A DNA stretch of 64,000 bases, taken from NCBI GenBank assembly GCA_904063045.1, contig CAJFCJ010000021.1:620001-684000 (forward strand), in the 5' to 3' direction. Position 1 is the stretch's first letter. Each line of letters opens with the position of its first letter. Below the pieces are notes generated by a model, which did no database searches, had not been told where the DNA came from, and saw nothing but the letters and a program-made list of their open reading frames with translations. Of this stretch, positions 39,101 to 53,500 are shown in pieces. The position numbers were made by a program, and so were the translations under genes. This stretch comes from Dimorphilus gyrociliatus (lineage: Eukaryota > Annelida > Polychaeta > Dinophilidae).

Positions 39101-42100
39101 CATCTAGTCAGACTAATAGCAATTTTGTCGAAAGACTATACCATTATTTACCAGATGAAAGTAAGTATATTACACTGTTTGTCGTATTAATTAATTACTA
39201 GAATTCATGTATTTTAATATGTTTTAATAGAATGCCAAAGTAAAACTGGATTCGTTGCTAAACTCTACGGTTCAAAATGTTTGCAATTCTCCCAATCAAC
39301 TAAATCTTTTACCGAAGCCAAATCAAGTTGTGAGAGTTTAACTGGTAAACCTTATAAACTATTTAAGATAGACGATGAACAAATCTCTTGGTTTAACTCA
39401 AATGAAGACAGGTTTTTATAAATACAATTAAATTTTGATAAGAATAAATAATAATATATAAACATACGTTATATGTTTTTAGTTCACAGTCGACCTTTTT
39501 CACTGGTTATACTTTGGAAGATTACGATAAATTGACCTATAACAACTGGGCACCGAAGCAGCCAGACTATTTTAGACAGAATTCGGCCAATTGTGTACCG
39601 ATTTTTGGAGGGAAAACTGCTTCCTGGTCAATGAACGATTGTAATAACAACGAAAAGTCATATTATATATGCTCCACTAATCGTAAGATTCAATTAATAA
39701 CAAGATTGTTGATTATGAATATTCAATATAATAATAATGCCATTTTCCCTAATTATAGTGTATCCAATTAGCTACAAGGGTTGTTTTAGTGAGAGTCTCT
39801 TTTCAAATACTGTTATTGCGAGTATAAGCAATGTTACCGTGGAAAAGTGCGCCGAAGAATGTAAAACCCTACCAGAAATGCGTTACGCCCTTTTAAAAAA
39901 TGGAAATATTTGTAAATGCCTAAAGTTTTTCGATATTACAACTATATATAATTCAAGACACTGTATGATACCTTGCGAAGGTGACATCGAACGTTATTGC
40001 GGTGGTCAATCGTCATTCGACGTCTATCAGATTGACTATACAACCTCCATTAGCGTTACTGGCGTAGACGATTTCAATGCGATTATCCTACCTTCAACGA
40101 TACTGAAAACTGGACAAATTATATCCATAGAAATTAATACTGACGTAACTGATAAAGCAGGTTTCTATTTTAGTTTTTCGGATGGTACTAAGAAACCGTG
40201 GTCGTTGGTAAATAAGACAGAGCACGAATTTACATCACCAGGCGTCTATTACGTAGACGTCAGTGTCAAGAATGAACTAAGCTACTTGAACAAGACCTAT
40301 ACGATAATAGTTCAAGATGCTATCGAAAATCTCGAGATACAATCGGACGATAGGATAAAGTTTTCACAAGAATATTCTATAGATTTATCGTTTACGAAAG
40401 GAACAAATGTTACTTGTAAAATAACAGATGAAAAAGAGATAACTATTAACCGTTTTTTCCCTACTCATATCTCTCAAGAGAAAATAGTAATTCCTTTCTC
40501 AAAGGTCAATAATTATACTATGAATATTACCTGTTCCAATTTACTAAATGCTGTTTCAAAAGAAATAAGCGTTATTGTACAAGAAGAGATTAGAGATTTA
40601 ACTTTAAGTGTGAAACCTGATAAGGCTCCATTTGGTAAAACTATACTTATTATTTGGAGTATTGGCAAAGGCACTCTCGTCTCCTTTGTAGGCCTATTAG
40701 ATAATAAAATAGTGCCTATTGATTATGTTCATGGTCAATTATCTGGTAGTTATAAGACATCAACAACACCTATTGGCAATCATACATTTATGTTACAAGC
40801 TTCTAATCTTGTTTCTGGACCTTTAAATAAGACAGTTAAATTTCAAATAACGAATGGCATATCAGACATGAAATTAAGAGTTAATTCTCAAATAATAAGA
40901 ACAGGGTATGAAACTATAGCAACAGTTTTTCTCTCAAAAGGTTCCTTGTTTACAACAAAGATATGGTACGGTGACGGTACAGTTGAAACTCATCAAACAA
41001 ATGATGAAATACAAAATTTTGAGAGAGTTTTCAAATATAAATACAAACAACCAGGCGTTTATTTATTAGTTGTTCAAGTAACAAATGGTTTAAACTCATT
41101 TACTGAAAATTCAACAATTTACGTTCTCAACACCGTAAAATTCATTACAGTCGCCACTCAAAATGTTTCTGCTAGCGAGGAAGCTGTATTCTTTAATTTC
41201 CTATCCTATAAAAACAATCCAAAACCAACTAACGCAACTATGACAATAGATTTTGGAGATGGCGAAAAATTTAAGACTATTGATGTTAATAACATAATAT
41301 TTCCCTATTACGAAAGATACCGATACCTAAGGGAAGGATTTTATCGACTTCAAGTAAACATAAGCAATAAATTAGATGACAATACTTTTACAAGAGATGT
41401 TCAAGTTGGTCACCAAATTAAAGGATTAACCTTAACTGCTCCAAAGACCACTGTTGCGACTAACGTACCATTAGTATTAACAGCCGATATGGTTAAGGGA
41501 ACAAAGTGTCGTTATTCGTTTAGTTTTGGTGATGGAGAAAGTTATATTGACCAGAAATTAAGAACTGCGCCATTCGCTGAGAAATTCTTGTCTCATTCTT
41601 GGAAGAAGGAAGGATCATTCGATATTTTATTAAATGCTACAAACATGTTTGGACAAAAATCATCTAAATTAACAATTATTGTACAAGAACCTATTCTAGG
41701 CTTACAACTTACAAACAACGGACCACAAATTCCTGATAAACCAGTAAATTTTGTACTAACGATATCAGAAATTGGTACAAACAGCTGTTTTAAATGGGAA
41801 TTTGGTGATGGTAAAGAATTTTTGTTCGGCTATCCACTTTGTCCAGATAAGAATTCAAACTCAAATTTCTTAGTTATTGAATCGTCTGTCTTGAAAATAT
41901 CACATAATTATACAACTTCCGGTTTGTATAAAGCGACAGTAACTGGATGGAATAGCGTTTCAAATACTAAAGCTTCGTCGGAGGTAGCTATAGATAAAGT
42001 ATTATGCAATATACCGGAAGTTGATTTGCAAAATACCGGTAAAATAATTAAAGAGGCTAATGAAGTTTACCGTTCCGAGATCGTACAGATAAGTTCTACT

Positions 42101-45100
42101 GTACAAATGCAGTGTAATCCACCGAAAAAAGCTGTAAATACTTGGTCTCTCTATCAAGTAAGCTTTTATTTTAATGGCACTGAAAAATTAACTAGAATTC
42201 AAATCCCACCTCAAATAAATCAAATGTCATTAAAATTGCCAAAACGATATTTAGCTTTGGGAATATATAAGGTAGTTGTTACCGTTAATCCCGAAGGTTT
42301 AAAAACTATATCTAAAGAAGCTTGCGGTTACTTTTTAATTGTATCTTCACCTCTACTACCAAATATGGAAGGAGGAAGCAGAAGAACAGCACCTAATAAT
42401 AGAGATCTTTCATTAGATGCCTCTAAATCTTACGATCCAGATGTAGATAATCCAGCATTCTCAGAATTAAGCTATAACTGGTATTGTAGACTTGAACACG
42501 AAAAATTTGCTAGAGATTCAAATGAAAAGTTAATAGACACTGCGACACAAGCTGGTTCAGGTGGGTGCTTTGGCGATGGACCAGGAAAATTAACATATTC
42601 GACAGCCAAAGCCGTCGTAGATAACAGACTATTAAAATATGGTCATATTTATGTATTTAAACTTGTAATCTACAAAGATGATCGATTGGCCGAATATGAT
42701 CAAACTGTTGAAATAATTGGCGGTCAAAATCAAAAATTATCAATAGAGTAAATAATTTACATAATTTACTTGATTAATTAATTAATATTCATTTTATATT
42801 CAATCAGATGTAAGTCGAATTGTATGAGAAAAGTGGATGCGAGTCAAAGTTTAAAAGTGATTGGAAAATGTGATTCGTGCGATATGGCTAAACAACATGC
42901 TTTAACTTATTCGTGGTCTCTATACGAACAAGAGGATAACACAGAAAAGTTTAATTTAGTTAAAGAATTTCAAGATCTAACGAATTCAGGTAAAATAAGG
43001 CATCAATTAATATTATACAATATTTGTGCAGTATATATGAAATGAAGACATTCACTGTATAAGCATATAGTATACGCGTAGTTAATCAAGTACAGTTAAA
43101 ACAGAAGTTAGCAGAGAGATAGAGGGAGAGAGTGAGGATTTGCCAATTTTTTATCATACGATCGTATGAAGGATCAGCAGACAAATTCTTATGTAATATC
43201 CCGCAGATTTGAAGGATAAAAAAAAACTAGTTGAAACTATTAAATTTCTAATTTCAATAAGTTGGAAAAGTTACTTAAGTTGGCAAAAGGATGAGGAGGA
43301 GTAGGAAGAGGGGAACGACGACGAGAAGGTTTATTCTCCTCGCCCTCCCTGCAGCCGATATATTTAAGATATTCAAATCAATCATTTCATATTGTTTATT
43401 ATAAAAGATAATATATTTATCACAATAATTCTCACCTTTATGGTTTAAACATCTGGGTTAAATAATTATAATAGGTCAATAAAAATTGTAACTAGATCAT
43501 TCGTTTCGGCTTTTAAACTACTAACCCTCTTCTTTAATTATTCCTTTCGTCTTTCAAGGTTATAATATAAAATAATTGGCACAATCCCTGCCTTTATCAC
43601 GTAAAATCCTTAACATCCTTCAAGGTTATTCATACTGAAATAATATTCATTTAATATCCTATTGTAATATCAAAAGGTAGTTTATATGGGAATTATATCT
43701 TTTTTCTTGAACAACCTTGACCCGTTTGCCAGTTTGAGTATGATTAATGATGACGGATTTGGATATGTAAATTTGGAGGAGAAGAACATAGTTTTTTCTT
43801 TCTAATTATCATGTTTTCTCCAATTTAATTCTATAATTAAAAGATCGAGAATGTCATTGATAGAATTCTAATGAAATATCTCATATTATACGTTCGCAGG
43901 TGTTACAAAGAGATTTCTAGTCCTTAAGGAAAACGTTCTGACCTTCGGTAAAAGTTATAGGTTAAGATTTGGAAATTTGGAGGCATATAGCGAATACGAT
44001 TTTAGCGTTAATTACCCGCCTTATAACGGTCATTGTGCCAGTAATATTCCTATAGGTAATTTAAATGCAAAATATGCTGATGAAGCAACATTTTTTGATA
44101 ATTTTTTATTCTATAAATGTTATGTTTGATAGGATTCGCTTTGGAAACATATTTTATCTTTAAATGTGAAAAATGGTTGGACGAAGGTCCCAGACAAAAA
44201 CGAGATCCTATAATGGATGCGAAACAGCCGGTTACGTTGTCTTACATCTTCCAATATGCTGTTCGAGGTCGGGATACTACGCCTATACTGCTTTTTGAAT
44301 ATACAGGACCAAAGGTATAATTGCTAGCGTTCCTTTATTAATAAATTAATTACTAACTAATTTTATTGTTTAATGATAAATATGCTTTGTAACTAACTAT
44401 AAATCTCTTAAACGATTAAAATGGTGATTGGTACTTGAAGCGCCAAGTGATGATGGATGTAACAATTTTTTGACATTTATATTATTACAGCTACTACTCT
44501 TATTTAACATAGTAGCTTCTTTGTAAACGCCCTCTTTTTTTTACTAATTGATCTATTAAACTATTAGTACTGTATACTTTCTCTTCAGCCTGAAACTAGA
44601 AAGATTCAAATGCCTCAAGGAGAAGAGATGCACGATAATCTTATCGATATTTTTGTTACAATAAGGGATAAGCAGAACACAGCCGCTCAAGTACAATTTA
44701 AGATACAAGTTCTTCCGAGTAGAAGAACTGCTAAAGAAATACAAAATTCTACCGCATTGGAGAAACTCGAAGCCGACGGAGATCTCGTCGGAGTGTTTAG
44801 ATTCTACGGTCAAATATCTGAACTTCGAACCAAGGTTAGCCTATTTTTTTATATTTTACTATTTGTAATAGATAGTTAACCACGGTTATAAAGATACGCA
44901 GAGATTGTTATATGTTATCTTACCCTATAAAAAATATTTAGACGCCATTTTTGTTATCACAAAGCTAATTGAAACAATCCAAAAAAAGAAGAAAAGTAAC
45001 TTTACTTCCGATAAAGATACTAAAAGAAAAAAACATTATTTTTATAAGAAACTTTACTCTTCTAACTTAAAATGAATTGCTAAGAAGATAAGCAAATCTT

Positions 45101-47206
45101 TTTCATTTAGCCTTAGGGGTTATTGCGAATGTTTCGTTTTCCTCTTCGTCTTTTTATAGCAACCACCCCCTCCCCTCTATTCTGTTTCTCTCCATCCTCC
45201 TTCTAAAAATAACACAGAACGTATCCATAGAGAAATAATAAGTAATTAATAACTTTGAAATATAAAAATCCATCATAGTCTATATTTAAAAAATTGATCA
45301 AAAGTAAACAAAGAAAGTAAAGATAAAAACATTCTTTTCTCCAATCTTTTTGTCTTGATTTAAGTCTTTAAGAAAAGCTAAAAAAGAGAAGAAAAACTAA
45401 GAAAAAAACTAAAAACAGACATGTTAATAATCAATAGAATATCTATTCTTTTAACTTATTTTATTATCTATGGAATTGCGTCTGTTGAATTGGAATCTGT
45501 AAATTCGACTATAGAGAATTTAGAGAATGGAAATGAGCGAACGAAATCAATTAATAAGCATGGAATAATTCCAAATGATAATCCACTATTAGATAGTAAT
45601 AATAATAATACTAGAAAAGTTGGAGTAGGACTAGAATATTCAAAAGATTTAAACAGTAGTTTAGTTTCAAAAAGAACATTTCGAGAAAAGGTTGGAGCGC
45701 ATAAAGCTATTCTAGATACGAATAACGAATCTAATTTATCAAATAGTTGTAACCAGGTTCTAATTATTCAATTATCTCTATGGTTTTATCTAATTACCAT
45801 AAATATGATTATTAATTATTAAACAAAATGAAAAGATTACTGTAAGATAAATAAAACAAAGAACAAGTAAAACTTTATCCATCCTTTTTTGAAAGTAACG
45901 TTAGTATTCCTTTAAATAACTGTTACTCGGATGCGGTTCGACCGAATTACAAAGTACACAAAAACTGTTTAACCTCTTTCGCTAACCCCATTGGAAAATT
46001 TTTGGTTAATAGAAGACCAAAACAACCTAATTAACAGTACACTTGTCCTGAACTCTTTCTTTTCTTTTTCAATTCTCTGTTGTTTCCAATTTATTTACGT
46101 AAATAACAGTGAAATTTGAACTAATTTTGGGACTGTTAACTAGACTTTTTGCGCCCTTTACCATCTGCTTAGAATTTTCCCTTTTCTCCATCGTTCTCTC
46201 TGCTTCATTTTACAATTAGATAGTAATATACATAGACAATAAAGTTGAAGAAACGGGTAATAAGATACAAAACTTAAGCATGAGTACATTTCTCTTTGTT
46301 ATTCTCTATCATATTTAAAAAAAAGAGTGTTAAATAAATATACTATTTCTACTAGTGATTATGTACAATGTACATGCTTTATACAAATATGCAAATTAGC
46401 TATTTTTAATATGTTAATTACTGTATAAAGTGAACATAATGTTTTATAATCTACTTATCATATAGTGAAAAAAAAAGAGAGAGGAATGTTATCAAGTGGT
46501 TTTCCAAGTGCAAACTTTACGTGCTATCAATAAACTTTATCAGCCTAGTTTACTTCTCTCACCTCCCTTCACCCCTCCACAAAAAAATTCGATATATTGT
46601 TATGGCCTTTACTAGGCTTATTATTTAAAACAGGCGTAGTGTTTTCTTGTAATATTAATAACAAGAATAAATAAACAGGAGCTTATGATTTTAGTTTGAT
46701 AATACTAAATAAATTTATAAAAGAGATAATACTATTAATGAAGGAATAGCTTATTATAAACCAACTGCGGATTATATTCTACAGACATTGATAATTAGAT
46801 GAGAGTCTAAAGAGAAGGTACTATATTGACCTTACAGGTCATTATGTTGTTCCTTATTGTTTGTATCCTTTGGTGCTTGCTCTCATTTCACTATAGACTT
46901 GTATATGTTCCAAGTATAAAGTTTTCGTCCTGTATTACGGGACTTTGTTTTTTTACTTTCCGTTTTCACTCAATAAGCAATAAGAGGGAATTGTTAAATT
47001 ATAGATAAGCCTATTTGGTTGAAATGATATAAAGGCAAAACACGTTAACAAGTAATTTTTCAAGTCTAAAACACTTTTTTCCTTAGATGATTAATAGATT
47101 AAAAGATAAATGGATATATAGACGGATTGAAAGATAGATAGACAGAGATAAACAAATTCAATATACATATATGTATATATATTAAAGCCTATTAATATTC
47201 AAAGAA

Positions 47207-47237
<31 letters not shown>

Positions 47238-48401
47238 TACGAATGATACAAAGCTAGAGACCAAGACGATGAGAGGGTAAAGTTTATTTAATAGCTAATT
47301 GATTTGTCGTCTTATTTTTCGCTTGCTTCTTTTTCTTGTTTAAAGTTTCTTAAGTGTAAAAAAAAAAGAAAACAAAATCTGATAGTTTGCTAAGAAGAGA
47401 TTGGAGTAGGGTAGGATATATTGATGTTAGAAGGAGAAAAATTCTCTTTCGGGAAGCACTATAACGGATCTCCTCTAGTAGGCTTAATGATAATGTTTTA
47501 ATTAAATTCTCCTTTTTATCTTGTTTAATTTCAAATATAATATTACATATATATATTATATTTTTTAACTGTTTTTTTTAAACTTTATAATACTGTTCTT
47601 CTCTCTCTCTCTCTCTCTCTCTCTTATTTCTTGTAGATTTACGATAATTCTAAATAGACAAGAAAAATTAAACTTTATAATAAAACCATTCATATCTTGC
47701 CTTCAATAGGCCTAATTTTCAATTTATTGCTCTTTGATTACTCTTTATTTAATTTCCTGCACTTGAACCATCTCTATCATCTTCATCACCTCCTTAAGAT
47801 TTGTTTTGCCTTTTAAAAATCCTAGACTAAACAACTACGTAAGAGTAATATATTAGAAATAAAGTTTGTAATTTCTCTTCGGAAAACAATAGAATAAAGC
47901 CTTTATAATAGATTTAAATAAATTGTAGTAGAAGTTTTATTTGTAGTTGTAGTTGTCTTAAATTTACTAGTAGTATTGGAAAATGTATAGATGGAGAAGA
48001 ACTATGAAAGACTGGATAAGTGGAAGAAAGGGGCAGCAGGAGCCAGACAAAGAAAAAAAAAGTTATTTTTTTATATATAAGTAAATAATCAGTACATTAA
48101 TGTCAAAGAGTTCATTATTTTTTATACGCAATAAGGGATATCCTTACCGAAAATTTAGCCTATAGAACGCTCCAAAAACCTGTCTCTTTTTTCACCTATA
48201 TGTATAAATTTTTATATATATTTATATATACATACAGTCCATATATTAAGAAAGGTAAATTATCACTTAAACTTTTATCAAGTACAATATTCATACAAAA
48301 TTTTATTACGAAAAGGAAATTTAAAAAATAAATAAAACTTAAGCCATTAAATTATTAAATATGAAATACGTATAGTGTACATATACAGTATATATATATA
48401 C

Positions 48402-48449
<48 letters not shown>

Positions 48450-50455
48450 TCAATAAATGCAAAATATATTAGTACTTATATACATAATATATATATATAT
48501 ATATATATATATTACCGTATAAATATAAAAAAAGGCAGGAAGCAGGTTCAACCTGAGATATACTATTGTCCATAAATTGCTACGAAAACAAAGAGTAGAA
48601 CACTTGTAATGCTCCAACAAATTTGGCTACTTCCGCTATCGGTCGAGTGATTTTCGGCATTCCCTCCAGAACCAAATTCTTTCTTGGGCCTTGTAAGCTT
48701 TTTTACTTTCGAGACGGTTGTTGGTTCAACTTCTTCATCTTCGTCTTCTTTGTCCTCCACTTCATCTACTCTCTTTACCTTTTCATGCTTTACGTCATGT
48801 TCGTCATGATCGTCGTCATCTTTTTCGCCCTTTGTATGTATTTCAGACGCGTCCGGCTCAAAAGTAGTCATTTGAACTTCACCAGAACCTTCTCCGATAG
48901 CTAATCCATTTTCCATTTTATTCTCCGACTTGGTTAAAGTAATAAGAAGAACTGCCGAAAGTAGCAACAACAGTTTAGCGAATTCCATAGTAGTAGTTTT
49001 AGTATGTTTCTGCCAGTAAATCTTAAAATAATTCTATAAATGTTTATCGCTTGCTTTTGGCCGTTCTCTTTCCCTTTGAAAAGTTTTTCGCTTAGAGTTT
49101 TTCACTCTCGACCAGGCGGCAATTTGATAACGTTTCAAGCGCTAAGCTGTCTGATAGAAATGTGCGGATGCTAACCGTTTTTATGCCGAGTCTAGATGCC
49201 TCCCTCTCTAAATTTCTTTTTTCTAAAATTACACTAAACTTACGGATTTTCCCCCTTAATGACGTACATACCTATATGTTTATTGGTTAATTCAAACTCC
49301 GCCTGTAATTTATTCACAAAAGAAAGCCTAACTGATATAAAAAAAGGAAAATTTATTACCGTCAATTGTTTTTCAGTACAATTAAACCTATTTACAATTG
49401 TGAAATATTCTCCTTTCTCCCGACGTTTAATCTTAAGAGTTTACATATCGTTTACTCATACTTCAATAGCACATTGACCTTTAAGCTTTGTCTAATTGGT
49501 TTGTCTGTTGACGAGTTATTAATAATTTCTATATATTAGTTTATATAAATACTGTATATCCATATACATTTTAACATTTCAATTTTCTCACGTACGAAAG
49601 ACTACGAACAAGTTAATATTCTTTTAATTTGATATTTTATATTTTTTTGTTTGTAATTACTATCAATGATAAAAAAATGTTCCCTATTGATTTATCCTCT
49701 TCGGTAATCATCTACCATTTCTAACTATAGTAAGATTATCCCCGATGTTACGTAATATCTCTTTTTTTCGTTATTAAAACAAGATTCAGTCTGGCATTTG
49801 GATAGATTTTTTTTTAGTTTTTAAATAATTAAGTATTAAAGATACCCCGATAAACTAAAATTGTCTTTGTTCTTAAGAAAATCAGGCTGGAGAGGAGGGG
49901 TCAAGGCTGTTTGTTCACTTTGTAAAAGACTTTACAGATATGATTATATTGTTTTATTTAGTCTGATTTTTTGTATTTATATATTATAGGAGAATCAAGG
50001 TAAAAAGGTTAGCGCCGAAGATGAAAAAGAGGCTGAAGAGGTGAATTTCTTATATTAAAATATAAATCCTTTTTATTTCCTTCTCATAAACAAAACAAAT
50101 ATGATTAGATAACGACAAGAGCATTGAAAGCTGTTGAAGAAAATGTTGATAAACTATTATCATTCCCCGAAAGGTTATTAGCATCACAAACAACCGAAAA
50201 GCTATTAAACTCAAACGCAAAGATTGGCAACGATACCAAAGTTTGTAATAATAATATATAAGCAATACTTTTAATTGACTGATTGATTTGATGATTGATT
50301 AGTCGATTTTATAGGTAAACTATTTATTTAACGATAATTAATCTTTTTAAGGAAAAAGCAGCCGATGCATTATTTAAAATTTTATCGAATGAAGATAACG
50401 ATCTAACATCTGAAAGTGTTGATTCCAAGCAATTACAGGATATGTCCAAATGTTT

Positions 50456-50504
<49 letters not shown>

Positions 50505-53500
50505 TGCCTAACTGTATTGATGAACTATCTTTATCTTCTAACATTAATAATATCAGCCAGAGAACTATAAACTTTTACTAGTTACAGGACTTTCGCACTT
50601 TGTATAGTCGCGTGCTTACGTCGTGCGATTTTTACCAGAAAGACTGGGAATTTAAAAAAAGAAAGGCCTATACTTTTCCACATTTCTTTTCTTTCCTTTT
50701 GTAAACCTTATACGTACATGTCATAAAAAATCTCTTATACAAAACTCTATACTTTATTAGTAAACTTTTAATCGAATTCTATTCATAAGTTATTATAATT
50801 AAATTCCTAGTAGCGTTTCACTTGTTACTCATCGCGAATAATTAATAGATTAATATAATAATACTATACATTCTATGTATATTGTATGTAATTTCTTATA
50901 AATACTATAGATGTAATAAACAAGTATTTTCTTTATTTGTAGCCTGTTTAACGAGTTCAATTTCGTTAACGGAGGGGTCAAAGGGTGTAGCTGCTTGCCC
51001 AGAACCTATTCTTGACTTTGGAGATGTTTCGCCAAAAGTCTATGCAAGACTTAAGAAAGAAGCCGTTGAAAAAGCCGAAAGAGACTGTAAAGAACAGAGA
51101 ATAGAGGTTGTATATACAGTATACATTTCTGAAGTTTATTTTATATTAAACGAGTTATTTCTTAACTTTTAAAGGCTTCAAAATTACATTTAAAACTAAG
51201 AAAACTAAATAAAAAAGTTAGGAAATTGGCATTAAAAAAGACAATTCAGGGAGAGGGAATGACTCATTCTGTTGGCGATAAAAAGGTTTGTATCATTTTC
51301 TATAAAAACCAAGTAATATATCGTAGTTTATAATTGAAAAACATTTATGACAATAAATAAAAAGGTTTGTAGGGAAAAGGAACAATGTACCTTAAAAACT
51401 GTTAGTAAACAATGTCCCTTGTATATTATTTTTACAAAATTTGATCTCTCCATTTTCCTTTTACTTTACTTTTCTTACATGAAAAACATATCTAATTTTT
51501 TACATGTTCATATTTTATATTAATAGATTTCTATGACTAAATTTGATCCTCTCGACGTGTCTAAAGAATCTTTGAAAAGCGATAAAGGTAGCTTCAAAAT
51601 ACCATCTTCGGTCAGAAGTAAATTTTCTCAACTTGACCAAATTGAAGTTGAAGTGAGTGCATAAACAATAAACAACTAAACCAACCCTATAATAATATAA
51701 TTAACCATCTAGATTACGTCGCGAAACGATAATCCATATGCCTATGATGATTCAGCACAAAAGGTCAATTCGTCCTTGACCTCTCTATCTTTCAGCCGCG
51801 GAGACGATGATATATCAATTACGAATGAGAATGAACCAATAGAGATTTCTGTTCGAAAAGACGATGCAACATTACCAGAAAGTGTAGTGGTAGGTTAAAG
51901 AAAGAGAAAAGAGCATTTCACAAATATAATTAATATTCAATTTTGTTAAAGGTATCCTTTAAGAACGGTTCCAATCCTCAAAATCTTTATCTTCATAAAT
52001 TCGATGTAACCGACCCTAACGCTGCAATAATAATTTTTATACAAGAAAACGATCCATTACAAGAATTAAACTATTATATCAATTTTGATCAAGTTGTTAA
52101 CGTATCGAATGCTTTAATAACTGGTCAAATTCCAAATAGAGATGAAAGTGAAGAAAACTCTTGGAGAATCTTCATAAATCCAATTGAACATTTGAATAAT
52201 GAAACTTTAATTAATTCATCACTTTCAATTGGTTTTAAACCTGTCAGTAAGTTATATTTAGTTATTTTTTCAACTTTAAATTAGAGTATTATTTACAAAT
52301 CTCTCTCTCTATCTATCTATCTTTTATATCATTCTTCATCTCTACTTAAAGCTCTGTAAATTATAGAAAAAAAAGCATTAGGTTAACAACCTAACAATAG
52401 GCAATTTACATATACTATATATATATATATGTATGTGTGTATGACATAGTAAAACAATCATCAGTATCCAAGTTAGAAATTAATACACAGTATTATGTAA
52501 TGATACGTAATTAAGAGACTTATAGATTGATATGGTCGACGAAAAGACATTTAAACTTTGTACTTTTACCGAAAGTATACAATACAGTATACTATAAATA
52601 TACGTATATATAAAAGAAAACAATTGTAATTAACAAAAACATATAACTAGGATGCACCGTAGAGATATATTTATACATTGAATGTATAAACAAGTAACTA
52701 TTGTTTCAATTAGAAGAGTACCAATTATCTTTTATTACATAATCTCTCTTTCTCTCTCTCTCTTTTAACTTAATTCAAATTTCTCTGTTGATTATAGAAA
52801 AATATTTTTTGCTCCATTTTTCAGACGATACAACAACAAAACTTACATTTAATATTACAAGTTATAGTTCAGCATGTGTATTCTTTGACGAAGATAAGGA
52901 ATCTTGGTCATCGGAGGGTTGTAAAGTTTCAAGTAAAACTCAATTGAACGAAACTGTTTGCCTTTGTAATCATTTAACATTATTCTCAACTTCCTGGTTC
53001 GTTCCACCCAATACGATTGATTTTAGTACCGTCTTCGATAATTTTGGAGCTAAACTATTAGAAAATATACACGTTTTCGTAACAATTATTATACTAATTG
53101 TTATATATTTCATATTAGTTGTGATTCTAAGACGTTACGACAAATTAGATATAATTAAGGTAAAATCTATTCGTATACTATTTAAAAGTTGACAAACAAT
53201 CAAAGTTATTCCATTATTACTGTTTTTATTTATATTAGTGGGGTGTCAGTCCGTTGAAAGACAACACTGCTACGGATCTATATCATTATCAATTATCAGT
53301 TCATACTGGTATGAGGAAGAATGGAGGAACTGACTCTTCGGTCTTCTTTGTACTTGGTGGCGACGATAGTGACACCGAAGTTAGAAAATTGGAAGGAGTA
53401 GCAGATAAGGTTCCGTATTTGTTACTCATATCTACTTTTCTTATTTCTAAGACATTTTTTTTAAAATAGAAATTGGCTAGAGGTTCAATAAATAATTACC

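Larger units (their letters stand above)
44835..49989 (+). other. Giant intron of the polycystin gene, host of two small genes
   Basis: 5,155-base intron between exons ending ACCAAG and starting GAGAATCAAGG, both phase 0. Most introns of this gene are 50-90 bases. It contains two candidate single-exon genes (45421-45822 + and 48563-48988 -), GA and CT microsatellites (47209-47238; 47598-47624) and long TA tracts (48389-48446; 48486-48512). Confidence 0.85.

Noticed and set aside
39683-39760. Boundary between two separate genes (lectin/LamG protein and polycystin)
   Set aside because: The exon ending AAT-C joins in phase with the exon starting TG-TAT, the intron is a normal 70-odd bases, and there is no poly(A) signal or promoter-sized gap.
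43154-43169. Perfect 16-base palindrome TCATACGATCGTATGA
   Set aside because: A few such palindromes are expected by chance in 64 kb, and it has no repeated copy or context.
43050-43899. Missed exon or gene in the 0.9 kb REJ intron
   Set aside because: Both flanking exons join in phase without it and no coding-like segment is visible. It is ordinary A+T-rich intron with a purine tract.
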